Origin: Pedobacter hartonius
GTDB taxonomy: Bacteria; Bacteroidota; Bacteroidia; Sphingobacteriales; Sphingobacteriaceae
Direction: 5' to 3'
DNA length: 64,000 nt
Assembly (NCBI RefSeq): GCF_900107535.1
Contig: NZ_FNRA01000001.1
Coordinates: 434,001 to 498,000 of the forward strand
Shown here: in pieces, positions 33,328 through 41,810 of the stretch
Numbering within the stretch: position 1 is the first letter of the stretch
Layout of the letters: every line of letters starts with the position of its first letter
The notes under the pieces: model-generated
What the model saw: only the letters and a program-made list of their open reading frames with translations
The model's database searches: none
What the model was told of the DNA's origin: nothing
Translations under genes and position numbers: made by a program

Positions 33328-34431
33328 ATGAATATCCTCAAAAGCAGATTAAAAATTATTGACGGCTATATTATTGGCAAATACCTGGGTACATTCGTTT
33401 TTACCCTGTCGATATTCGTAGTGATCATCATCATTTTTGACCTCTCTGAGAAACTCGATGATTTTCTAGGCAACAACCTCTCTTTCTGGCAGGTAATCAC
33501 GCTGTATTATGCAGGGTCTATACCCTTTTACGTAAACATGCTGTCGCCGCTGATCAACTTTATTGCCGTGATCTTTTTTACGGCAAAGATGGCCGACCAG
33601 ACAGAAATTGTACCGATCCTCAGCGGCGGAGTAAGCTTTAACCGTTTTCTGCTGCCGTATTTTGCATCGGCTTTTATTATTTTTGCCGCCAATCTTGGCG
33701 CCAATTTATACATACTCCCTTATACCAATACGCTTAAAAACAGCTTTGAGAACACCTATATCAAGAAAAACGATTCTCCCAGCAAGCTGAATATTCATAT
33801 GAAGCTGGATGAGAATACGTATATCTATATCGATGACTTTAACAATAAAACCAAGTCGGGATACCGCTTCTCGCTGGACAACTTCAATGGGGATATCCTG
33901 ACAAAAAAACTGATCGCAGATCAGATCAAATGGGACTCTGTCAAGCACAGCTGGAAGCTGACCAACTACTCCATCCGTTATATCAAAGGGCTGAAAGAGA
34001 CAATGGTTACCGGTCTGGCCAAGGAAAAGGACACTGTCCTGGACATGCGCCCGGACGACTTCTCGGCCTATGAAAACATATATGAAAACCTCAGCAACCA
34101 GGAGCTGTCTGACAAGATCAGGAAAGAGAAAATCAGGGGATCAGGCATCTGGAACGACCTGCTGTTTGAGGAATACAAGCGCTGGTTCCAGCCCCTATCT
34201 GCCTTTGTACTGACATTGATCGGCGTAGCCTTATCTTCCAGAAAGGTAAGAGGGGGAGTAGGACTACCCCTTGGAATAGGTATTGTTTTAAGTTTCCTGT
34301 ATATTGTAATGAACCAGTTCGCTAAAATGTTTTCCCTCAAGGGCGGCATTCCACCACTGCTGGCTGTATTGATACCGACCATATTCTTTGGAGTATTGGG
34401 TCTGTACCTGTTAAAAAAAGCACCAAAATAA
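33328..34431 (+). CDS. LptF/LptG family permease (YjgP/YjgQ)
   Basis: A 367-residue inner-membrane protein. There are three hydrophobic segments in the N-terminal ~110 residues and three near the C-terminus (about 285-362), with a beta-jellyroll-like periplasmic part between. This is the layout of the LptF/LptG half of the lipopolysaccharide export ABC transporter. 'RSKIIDGYIIGKYLGTFVFT'-type N-terminus and 'ALSSRKVRGGVGLPLGIGIVL' are typical. It abuts tgt and shares one base with the EamA gene, so all three form one operon. Confidence 0.9.
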   Translation: MNILKSRLKIIDGYIIGKYLGTFVFTLSIFVVIIIIFDLSEKLDDFLGNNLSFWQVITLYYAGSIPFYVNMLSPLINFIAVIFFTAKMADQTEIVPILSGGVSFNRFLLPYFASAFIIFAANLGANLYILPYTNTLKNSFENTYIKKNDSPSKLNIHMKLDENTYIYIDDFNNKTKSGYRFSLDNFNGDILTKKLIADQIKWDSVKHSWKLTNYSIRYIKGLKETMVTGLAKEKDTVLDMRPDDFSAYENIYENLSNQELSDKIRKEKIRGSGIWNDLLFEEYKRWFQPLSAFVLTLIGVALSSRKVRGGVGLPLGIGIVLSFLYIVMNQFAKMFSLKGGIPPLLAVLIPTIFFGVLGLYLLKKAPK

Positions 34432-35324
34432 TGACCAGAAGCGCTCTTTCAGACGTTAACAAAAACCTCCTTATCCTTCATTTCACCGTTTTCATCTGGG
34501 GTTTCACGGGCATCCTCGGCGCACTGATCTCTGTAGATGCCGTACAAATGGTATGGTACAGGGTGATGATTGCGAGTATAACGCTCTTCATTTATTTTAA
34601 ACTGAGCGGGCTAAACCTGAAAGTAACCACCCGGCAGTTCCTGCAGTTCTTCTTCACAGGAGCTATTGTGGCCCTCCACTGGATCCTGTTTTTCCAGGCC
34701 ATTAAAGTATCCACCGTATCGGTTACACTGGTCTGCCTCTCCTCCTTTACCCTGTTTACAGCTATACTTGAACCTCTCATTAAAAAGACCCGCATACAGG
34801 CTGGCGACATGTTCATCGGCCTGGTGATCATCTTTGGAATTTACCTGATCTTTAAGTTCGAGTCCAGCTATACCGAGGGTATTATCCTGGGGCTTTCCGC
34901 CGCTGTTGCCTCCAGTTTATTCTCTATCATCAACTCAACTTTTGCACAGAAAAGCGATGCCAAAGTGATCGGATTTTATGAGCTGTCAGGCGCCTTTTTC
35001 TGGATCACTATCTACCGTTTACTCGATGGCAGCCTGCTTCAGGAACGCTTCAATTTAAGTGCCTCAGACTGGATCTGCCTGATGGTTCTGGGCACCATAT
35101 GTACCGCACTTGCCTACATCGCAGGCGTGTCAGTAATGCGCACCTTGTCGGCCTTCAGAGTAGCCCTCATCAGCAACCTGGAACCTGTTTACGGCATCCT
35201 GTTAGCGTTCATTTTCTTTGGTCATAAAGAGACCATGTCAACTGGTTTTTACATGGGATCTGCCTTGATCCTGTCTGCGGTTTTCCTCTATCCGGTATAC
35301 AAAAAACGCAAAAGCAGAAGCTGA
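34431..35324 (+). CDS. EamA/DMT family transporter
   Basis: A 297-residue polytopic membrane protein with about ten hydrophobic segments in two EamA repeats (about 13-145 and 155-292). Landmarks are 'FIWGFTGILGALIS' at the start and 'SAFRVALISNLEPVYGILLAFIFFGH' in the second half. DMT-family carriers export amino acids, sugars or other metabolites; the substrate cannot be read from the sequence. Its ATG overlaps the stop of the LptF/G gene by one base. It ends with a Lys/Arg-rich tail. Confidence 0.9.
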   Translation: MTRSALSDVNKNLLILHFTVFIWGFTGILGALISVDAVQMVWYRVMIASITLFIYFKLSGLNLKVTTRQFLQFFFTGAIVALHWILFFQAIKVSTVSVTLVCLSSFTLFTAILEPLIKKTRIQAGDMFIGLVIIFGIYLIFKFESSYTEGIILGLSAAVASSLFSIINSTFAQKSDAKVIGFYELSGAFFWITIYRLLDGSLLQERFNLSASDWICLMVLGTICTALAYIAGVSVMRTLSAFRVALISNLEPVYGILLAFIFFGHKETMSTGFYMGSALILSAVFLYPVYKKRKSRS

Positions 35325-35663
35325 TATTCCGCCGTTTCTGAACAGGGGAGGAGCTCCCGCGCTGGCACTATTCCGCATATTTAAAGTGTTAAACTGCATT
35401 TTTTATTTCTTGTTATCTCCCGAAATAGTGTATCTTCAACACTTGGTTTAAGAACGGAATTAAATTGATAAAAATAGAAATTAATTTATCAATTAAACAG
35501 CGCTTAAAACCATATTTAAACACTAAATTAAAATTAACTACTTTATATAAACAGATAATTATCAGATTTTTAACATTACTTATATAACTGATTACAAGAT
35601 ATATTCCTGAAATGCATCCTTTTGAAAAACTAAATATTTTAGCATACCTATACTATACATAAT
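35325..35663. other. 339-nt AT-rich intergenic region
   Basis: The region is very AT-rich and contains a 10-bp inverted repeat AATTGATAAA/TTTATCAATT (35463-35472, 35485-35494). It presumably holds the promoter of the metalloprotease-barrel gene; no exact TAnnTTTG was found close to its start. No gene is evident. Confidence 0.4.
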
Positions 35664-38465
35664 TTGAAACACAATATAAATCTTATAATCAGCATATTAA
35701 CTTTATTCACCTCAATACTTATATCAAATAACGTACAAGGACAGATATATGACAGTGAACAAAACCCACTTAGTGTAAACTGGAGGCAAATTAACAGCTC
35801 CGGTTTCAGGATCATCTACCCTGTAGAAATGGAACCAGAAGCACAGCGGATGGCCAATACAATCCCCTATGTTTTCAGCAGTGTTGGCGGCAACCTCGGG
35901 ATAAAAAAAACACAGATACCTGTCATCCTTCAGAACCGCGGGGTGATTTCAAACGCCTTCGTCCAGCTTGCCCCCAAGAAGTCGGAATTCTTTACCACCC
36001 CCCCCCAGTCGTTCGATAGTCAGGACTGGCTGAACAACCTCGCTATCCATGAGCTCCGCCATGTTGCCCAGTTCGATAAACTGACTGGTGGAAAGGCTAA
36101 CCCTTTTCCTGAAGAAATTTATTTCGGCTGGTTTGGCGCCAGCCTTCCGCGCTGGTTTTTTGAGGGGGATGCAGTAAGCAATGAGACCTCCCTGACTAAT
36201 GTAGGAAGAGGCCGTCAGCCCAGCTGGATCATGCCTTACCGCACAGCCATCCTGAATGGGAAAAACTACTCTTACAGCAAATCCAATTTCGGTTCTGAAA
36301 AGGATGTCATACCGGGGTATTACCAGCTGGGTTACCTGCTGATTTCCGCCATTCGGGAAAATTCCGGAAAGTATATTATCGACAGCCTGCTTACCGACAT
36401 CAAAAAACGCCCGGTACGCCTTTACCCTTTTGCAGGAAGCCTCAAGAAGTACACCGGACAAACCGGAAAGCAGTGGTATGACTCCCTGACAAAAAAAATA
36501 AGATCAGACTGGGAACACCAGGCAATGATCACACCTTCCAAAGAATACCCGGCACTCAACCACCAGGCCAGATATGAAACCAATTATTACCTGCCTGCAA
36601 AAATGCCTGACGGGAATATTCTTGCACTGAAGAGCAGTAAAGCAGAAGTTCCAACACTGATACTGATCGATAAAAACAAAAAAGAGCGCCGGATACAGAA
36701 AATAGGCCAGCAGGAACAACCCTGGTTCAGCTATGCAAACGGCAGGATCGTATGGGACGAGGTAAGATATGATGGCAGGTTCCTGAGAAGGAGTTATAGC
36801 GTCATCTGCAGGTATGACCTACAGTCCGGAAAACTCAAGAAGCTGAGTTCCAGGTCACGTATCTTCTCCCCTACCCTTTCGGCCGACGGCTCGAAGATCG
36901 TTGCTGTGAATATTGACCTCAGCAACAAAGTACAGCTGATCGTGATGGATGCCGAAAATGGAAAGATCATCCGCAGCTATCCGAATCCGGAGAACCTGCT
37001 GATCCAGACACCCTCTTTCAACAGCGACGGAACAGTGATCACTTACATCAGCGTTTCCGAACTGGGAAAAGCCCTCTGGACGGTTGACAGTAATGGCAAA
37101 ACCAGAAAAATCATCAGGGAGACTCCGCAGCAGCTGAGCAGGCCGGTATTCATTGGCGATAAGATCGCATTTAACGCTCACTACAGCGGCATTGACAACA
37201 TTTACGATGTAGATGTAGCCTCCGGAAAAATAAGTGCTCTCAGCGCCGCAAAATACGGCGCCTTTAATCCGAGCCGTATTCCCGGTACGGACAGCATCAT
37301 CTTCAATAATTTCAATCTCTACGGATACGAAGTGTCCAAAACTAAAATTGAAGCTTCGGAGACCGGGAAAAACAATTTTGTTTTTTTTGGTGCCGCAGCG
37401 GCAAAACAGGAAAATACAGGCAATGTGTTCACGAATGTGCCGGATAGCACTTTCAGTTCTTCCCCCTACAAAAAACTCGGCAGCCCTTTCCATTTTCACA
37501 GCATCAGCCCTGAAGTACTCGATGAATATGTCTGGGGTATTCAGCTAAAATCTAACAACCTGCTGAATACTTTTGATACCCACATCGGGGCAGACTATCA
37601 CAGGGACCTCGGCCGGGTAGAGTACAATGCCGGGATCAGCTTCAAAAGTCTCTACCCTATTTTCGATATCAGCTACAACAACAGGCCCCGCAGGTTTTTC
37701 TATGAAGGCAATAACGGAACCGAGCAGGGCGACTTCAGAGAAAACTACTACCGGTTCCAGGTGCAGGTGCCACTTACACTAACCGCACAAAACCATTTTT
37801 TCGATTTTTCGGTCAATGCCGGAACGAGTTACACACAACGGTACGATGCCGGAACAATGCCTTCCAATTTTATCAAAACCTTAACCCTGCCCGTCGAAAC
37901 AGGATTCAGCTTTTCGCATTCTATCCGCACGGCTGAAAGAGACATTGCACCCAGGTGGGCGCAGATCATCCGGTTCACTTACCTGACCCAGCCTTTTGAT
38001 GACAACCTGAGCGGAAATCTTTTTGCAGCCGAAGGTTTCGCCTATTTTCCGGGCCTCGCTAAAAACCATACCTTCCTTGCAAATTTCAACTACCAGGAGA
38101 GCTCCGGCATCTGGATCTACAACTCGGCCATCAACACGGTTTACGGTTACAACAATATCCAGGCAAAAAGCAAACTTAAAAATACGCTCCTGTTCAACTA
38201 CCGTTTCCCTATTGCTTTCCCTGACGCGGAGATCGGTCCCCTGGCCTACATCACCAATGTGCGGGGCGGAATATTCTGCCATTACGAAAATATCGGTCAG
38301 GGAACGAATATTTCCCAACCCAAGACTTACGGGTTTGAATTGCACAGCACGATGAATATTCTCCGTTATTCACCGGATCTGGATTTAGGTACAAGAATTG
38401 TATTTGTTAACCGGGAATATCATCAGAATCCTATATTTGAACTCATGTTGAACTTCACTTTTTAG
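35664..38465 (+). CDS. Secreted gluzincin-like metalloprotease with beta-propeller and outer-membrane barrel
   Basis: A 933-residue envelope protein with a signal peptide (about 1-27, cleaved near 'VQGQ'). Residues about 40-300 form a peptidase-MA-like zinc domain: HELRH at 129-133 and a third ligand Glu167 in 'RWFFEGDA'. A TolB-like beta-propeller with 'LSADGSKIVAVN'-type repeats spans about 330-600. The C-terminal ~320 residues are beta-strand-rich and end 'FELMLNFTF', like an outer-membrane barrel. The start codon is TTG at 35664, placed just before the signal peptide 'KHNINLIISILTLF'. Its substrate is unknown. It is followed by the LapA-like gene 4 nt later. Confidence 0.8.
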   Translation: MKHNINLIISILTLFTSILISNNVQGQIYDSEQNPLSVNWRQINSSGFRIIYPVEMEPEAQRMANTIPYVFSSVGGNLGIKKTQIPVILQNRGVISNAFVQLAPKKSEFFTTPPQSFDSQDWLNNLAIHELRHVAQFDKLTGGKANPFPEEIYFGWFGASLPRWFFEGDAVSNETSLTNVGRGRQPSWIMPYRTAILNGKNYSYSKSNFGSEKDVIPGYYQLGYLLISAIRENSGKYIIDSLLTDIKKRPVRLYPFAGSLKKYTGQTGKQWYDSLTKKIRSDWEHQAMITPSKEYPALNHQARYETNYYLPAKMPDGNILALKSSKAEVPTLILIDKNKKERRIQKIGQQEQPWFSYANGRIVWDEVRYDGRFLRRSYSVICRYDLQSGKLKKLSSRSRIFSPTLSADGSKIVAVNIDLSNKVQLIVMDAENGKIIRSYPNPENLLIQTPSFNSDGTVITYISVSELGKALWTVDSNGKTRKIIRETPQQLSRPVFIGDKIAFNAHYSGIDNIYDVDVASGKISALSAAKYGAFNPSRIPGTDSIIFNNFNLYGYEVSKTKIEASETGKNNFVFFGAAAAKQENTGNVFTNVPDSTFSSSPYKKLGSPFHFHSISPEVLDEYVWGIQLKSNNLLNTFDTHIGADYHRDLGRVEYNAGISFKSLYPIFDISYNNRPRRFFYEGNNGTEQGDFRENYYRFQVQVPLTLTAQNHFFDFSVNAGTSYTQRYDAGTMPSNFIKTLTLPVETGFSFSHSIRTAERDIAPRWAQIIRFTYLTQPFDDNLSGNLFAAEGFAYFPGLAKNHTFLANFNYQESSGIWIYNSAINTVYGYNNIQAKSKLKNTLLFNYRFPIAFPDAEIGPLAYITNVRGGIFCHYENIGQGTNISQPKTYGFELHSTMNILRYSPDLDLGTRIVFVNREYHQNPIFELMLNFTF

Positions 38466-38469
38466 AATT

Positions 38470-38754
38470 ATGCGCGCTAAAACTATCTTTATCATCATTT
38501 TCACCGTATTGATCACCGTTTTTTTAATGATGAATACAGACGCTGTAGAATTCGACTTTATCCTGAGTAAAGGACAGATCTCAAAATTGCTGGTCGTAGG
38601 AGTATGCACTTTTATAGGTTTTATTCTCGGCTACCTTGCCGGCCGCCCAAGAACTGTGATTAGCACCTATGATGACAGATCCTCCGACCAGGAGAACATC
38701 AGCTCCGGGCCAAAAGATGGCCTGAGCGAAGAAGACAGGGAGTATATCAGCTAA
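38470..38754 (+). CDS. LapA domain (DUF1049) membrane protein
   Basis: A 94-residue protein with two membrane helices (about 4-20 and 37-58) in the LapA/DUF1049 arrangement, including 'NTDAVEFDFILSKGQISKLLV'. The cytosolic tail is acidic and short. LapA in E. coli regulates LPS assembly proteases; this protein is a distant, shorter member. It begins 4 nt after the metalloprotease-barrel gene. Confidence 0.8.
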   Translation: MRAKTIFIIIFTVLITVFLMMNTDAVEFDFILSKGQISKLLVVGVCTFIGFILGYLAGRPRTVISTYDDRSSDQENISSGPKDGLSEEDREYIS

Positions 38755-38901
38755 CCGGCCTCGCCAACATAAACAACAACTTAACTTTTTTACGATAAGC
38801 TCATCCTCATACAGATGATAGGAGCTGATATTTGCGGTGTTTATGGCTATTCCGCAACCGGGAAAGCTGAGGTCTACTTATTTCAGGCTTGCGCTTTAAA
38901 A

Positions 38902-39318
38902 TCAGGCATGGATAGCATACGAGAATTCTATTGTTGCTGAACGGCCGATGATGTTAGACACTGAACAGTATTTTTCAAAGGTGAGGTCCAGTGCCCGCTC
39001 CACTTTTTGAACACTTAGTGCTCCGTATAAATCGAAATGAATATTGATCACGTCAAATATTGCAGGGACTTCATTGTCCTTACGTGTGGCATTGATTTTA
39101 ATTTTTACATCTTCCAATGGCTCTTTCTGCTTAGTCAGCACATTGATCATATCAATCCCGCTGCAGCCGCCCAATCCAACAAGTAACATTTCCATCGGCC
39201 TGAACCCCTTACCTTCCCCGCCTATAGCAGGATTGGCATCAATTCCTACGGTTTGTCCTTCTGTGTTTTCGGCTTCGAAATGAAATTTTTTATTTTTTCG
39301 TACTAAGTTGATTTCCAT
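38902..39318 (-). CDS. OsmC family protein
   Basis: A 138-residue OsmC-like protein. 'GFRPMEMLLVGLGGCSGIDMINVL' carries the first conserved Cys, and 'EKYCSVSNII' the second; in OsmC/Ohr these reduce hydroperoxides. The first part 'RKNKKFHFEAENTEGQTVGID' is the N-terminal sheet. It shares the strand with ispE, 4 nt downstream of that gene's stop, so co-transcription is likely. Confidence 0.9.
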   Translation of the reverse strand: MEINLVRKNKKFHFEAENTEGQTVGIDANPAIGGEGKGFRPMEMLLVGLGGCSGIDMINVLTKQKEPLEDVKIKINATRKDNEVPAIFDVINIHFDLYGALSVQKVERALDLTFEKYCSVSNIIGRSATIEFSYAIHA

Positions 39319-39322
39319 GATT

Positions 39323-40126
39323 CTAAATATTGTAAAATACCCCGTTTGTTTTTTCTAACTCCGGAAGGGTAACCGCAGTATCAAATATCGCAAAAACACT
39401 TGAGCCACTCCCACTCATCAGTGCAAATGTGGCACCCGCATGATAAAGATCCTGTTTGATCTGCGATATTTCGGGGTATTTCAGAAATATTGTCTCCTCA
39501 AAATCGTTCTTCACCTTTCCTTTCCATTCGTTAAGAGGTAAACTGATCAGCTCACTGATATTGACAGCAGGCCTCACAGGCTTAAGACCGCTAAAGGCAT
39601 CTGCAGTAGAAACATGAACAGGCGGTTTTACCAGTACCACGAAATAAGACGACAGATCAATGTGGACCGGGGAAAACTCATCCCCCCTGCCACCAGCATA
39701 TACCGGCTGATTTTCAATGAAGAAGGCACAGTCGGCACCAAGTACCCTGGCATAGTCTTCCATCCGGGCCATAGTTAAACCCAATTCAAATTTCGTATTG
39801 ACAAGTTTGATCAGAAATGCCGCATCTGCTGATCCTCCCCCAAGTCCCGCACCCACCGGAATATTCTTCAGCAGCGTGATCTGCTGTGCAGGCAGGTCAA
39901 AATCCTTTTTGAGCAGCTCGTAAGCTTTCAGGCAGATGTTATCTGTGGTATCGCCAGGTATGTCAATCCCCCTGATCTCACATGAAGTTTTTTCCGCATC
40001 AGTGATCTCTATCCCATCGTAAAGTTTTACAGGATAAAAAACTGTCTCCAGATTGTGGTAACCGTCGGGTCTCTTCTCAATCACATTTAAGCCGAGATTG
40101 ATTTTGGCATTGGCAAATGCAAGCAT
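39323..40126 (-). CDS. ispE: 4-diphosphocytidyl-2-C-methyl-D-erythritol kinase
   Basis: GHMP kinase of the non-mevalonate isoprenoid pathway, phosphorylating CDP-methylerythritol. The protein is 267 residues. The ATP loop is 'PVGAGLGGGSADAAF' at about residues 91-105. The N-terminus 'ANAKINLGLNV' holds the substrate Lys and Asn. The third motif 'ALMSGSGSSVFAIF' is near the C-terminus. It is divergent from thyA across 212 nt. Confidence 0.95.
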   Translation of the reverse strand: MLAFANAKINLGLNVIEKRPDGYHNLETVFYPVKLYDGIEITDAEKTSCEIRGIDIPGDTTDNICLKAYELLKKDFDLPAQQITLLKNIPVGAGLGGGSADAAFLIKLVNTKFELGLTMARMEDYARVLGADCAFFIENQPVYAGGRGDEFSPVHIDLSSYFVVLVKPPVHVSTADAFSGLKPVRPAVNISELISLPLNEWKGKVKNDFEETIFLKYPEISQIKQDLYHAGATFALMSGSGSSVFAIFDTAVTLPELEKTNGVFYNI

Positions 40127-40224
40127 TTCGTGTTTTTAAAGATTGAGAGGCAAACTTAAATATTATGTTAAATATTCCATCCCTGATGGCGCTCTAATAT
40201 TCCTTTTGTCATCAAAAAAATAAT

Positions 40225-40232
40225 TAGTTTTG
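40225..40232 (+). promoter_or_regulatory. -7 box (TAGTTTTG), probable thyA promoter
   Basis: An exact TAnnTTTG with TTTG 16 nt upstream (40205-40208). It lies about 107 nt ahead of the thyA ATG. Confidence 0.45.
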
Positions 40233-40338
40233 TATCTTAAGCTGAATGCTTCAATTCTTACTATGAACCCGACATGAGTAAATAATAATTTAATCATCAA
40301 AGGCTCCATCTTACCAATGAAAAAAAATAAAAAAATAG

Positions 40339-41133
40339 ATGAAACAATATCTGGATTTAATGCAGCACGTGCTGGATACCGGTGCACAGAAACACGACAG
40401 GACAGGAACAGGAACCATCAGCGTTTTCGGCTATCAGATGCGCTTCAACCTCCAGGAAGGTTTTCCAATGGTAACTACCAAGAAATTACACCTCAAATCT
40501 ATCATCCATGAACTGATCTGGTTCCTGAGTGGCGAGACTAATATCAAATACCTGAAAGATAACAATGTAAAAATATGGGATGAATGGGCTGACGAAGACG
40601 GAAACCTCGGCCCGGTATATGGTTCGCAGTGGCGCTCCTGGCCAACTCCTGAGGGCGGGCATATCGACCAGATCAGCAAGATCATCGATACGATAAAGAA
40701 CAACCCGGATTCAAGACGGATCATTGTATCGGCATGGAACGTAGCCGAAATCGATGAAATGGCGTTGCCGCCATGCCATGCCTTCTTCCAGTTCTATGTA
40801 GCCGAAGGCAAACTGAGCTGCCAGCTTTATCAGCGCAGTGCCGATATATTCTTGGGCGTGCCGTTTAATATTGCTTCCTATGCTTTGCTGACCATGATGG
40901 TGGCACAGGTTTGCGGTTTGCAATATGGCGACTTTATCCATACCCTGGGTGATGCACACCTGTACAACAACCACATCGACCAGGCAAAACTTCAGCTCAG
41001 CAGGGAAAGCAAAGCCCTGCCTGTAATGGAGATCAATCCTGAAGTGAAAGATATCTTTAGTTTCAAATTCGAGGATTTCAACCTGAAAGGCTATGAGCCG
41101 CATCCGCATATTAAAGCCGCTGTAGCCGTATGA
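40339..41133 (+). CDS. thyA: Thymidylate synthase
   Basis: Converts dUMP and methylenetetrahydrofolate to dTMP and dihydrofolate. The 264-residue length is that of E. coli ThyA, and the catalytic Cys146 sits in '[10 protein letters not shown]'. '[20 protein letters not shown]' is the substrate-binding signature. It overlaps folA by 4 nt (ATGA), pairing the enzyme that oxidises folate with the one that reduces it again. Confidence 0.97.
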   Translation: MKQYLDLMQHVLDTGAQKHDRTGTGTISVFGYQMRFNLQEGFPMVTTKKLHLKSIIHELIWFLSGETNIKYLKDNNVKIWDEWADEDGNLGPVYGSQWRSWPTPEGGHIDQISKIIDTIKNNPDSRRIIVSAWNVAEIDEMALPPCHAFFQFYVAEGKLSCQLYQRSADIFLGVPFNIASYALLTMMVAQVCGLQYGDFIHTLGDAHLYNNHIDQAKLQLSRESKALPVMEINPEVKDIFSFKFEDFNLKGYEPHPHIKAAVAV

Positions 41134-41615
41134 TCATCTCAATTATGGTAGCCATTGCCGAAAATCACGGCATTGGAAAAGATAACCAACTTTTATGGCA
41201 TTTGCCGGCAGACCTGAAACACTTCAAAGAAACCACCAGCGGACATACCGTGATCATGGGCAGAAAAACCTTTGAGTCGGTAGGAAAACCACTGCCCAGG
41301 CGCAGGAATATTGTGATCACCCGCAATACTTCACTGGAGATCCCCGGCGCCGATGTAGTGAATACTCTGGACGCGGCCATCGCATTGTGTGATGAAAACG
41401 AAGAAGTGTTTATCGTAGGGGGCGCAGAGATCTATAAAATGGCCATGGCCGTTACGGATAAGATCTATTTAACTGTCGTAAAAGGGACTTTTGATGCGGA
41501 TACCTTTTTCCCGCTAATAGATCCTGATCTGTGGAAAGAAATTGACAGCATCAGTTTTGAACCGGATGAAAAAAATGCCTGGGCATATACATTTTCAACC
41601 CTTCTCCGTAAATAG
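41130..41615 (+). CDS. folA: Dihydrofolate reductase
   Basis: Reduces dihydrofolate to tetrahydrofolate with NADPH. The 161-residue protein shows '[28 protein letters not shown]', the NADPH-binding '[21 protein letters not shown]' and '[14 protein letters not shown]'. It overlaps thyA by 4 nt. A hairpin lies 3' of it. Confidence 0.96.
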   Translation: MIISIMVAIAENHGIGKDNQLLWHLPADLKHFKETTSGHTVIMGRKTFESVGKPLPRRRNIVITRNTSLEIPGADVVNTLDAAIALCDENEEVFIVGGAEIYKMAMAVTDKIYLTVVKGTFDADTFFPLIDPDLWKEIDSISFEPDEKNAWAYTFSTLLRK

Positions 41616-41636
41616 TTTAGTATCCTTAATAACACC

Positions 41637-41677
41637 TGCATGAGCTGACAATCCAAAAGCTGGTATTAGCTCATGCA
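41637..41677 (+). repeat. Hairpin 3' of folA, ahead of leader copy 3
   Basis: A perfect 10-bp inverted repeat TGCATGAGCT/AGCTCATGCA has a 21-nt loop. It may end the thyA-folA transcript, although an A-rich rather than T-rich stretch follows. Confidence 0.6.
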
Positions 41678-41717
41678 AGCTTCATTACAAATAAAAAAAA
41701 ATATATACCAATGAAAA
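41678..41717 (+). repeat. Third copy of the AGCTTCATT leader motif
   Basis: AGCTTCATTACAA, an A-rich run, ATATATA and then ATGAAAAT closely match the 3' ends of the two repeats before the GT4 cassette (8236 and 8324). In this copy the ATGAAA opens a six-codon ORF that ends TGA (41711-41731), about 80 nt before secDF. Confidence 0.55.
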
Positions 41718-41751
41718 TTATAGAAGGCTGACTATTAATTAAAAAATTAAT

Positions 41752-41759
41752 TAGATTTG
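41752..41759 (+). promoter_or_regulatory. -7 box (TAGATTTG) for secDF
   Basis: An exact TAnnTTTG match 51 nt upstream of the ATG at 41811. It lies downstream of the leader-motif copy, so that copy would be upstream of this promoter. Confidence 0.45.
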
Positions 41760-41810
41760 CCGACTTGTTGAAAAAAATATACAGCATAGACAAATAATTA
41801 CAAACAAAAA

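Noticed and set aside
36855..37499. A 214-codon open frame on the minus strand within the metalloprotease-barrel gene
   Set aside because: The plus-strand protein is continuous with a signal peptide, zinc motif and propeller repeats. The antisense frame has no recognisable feature.
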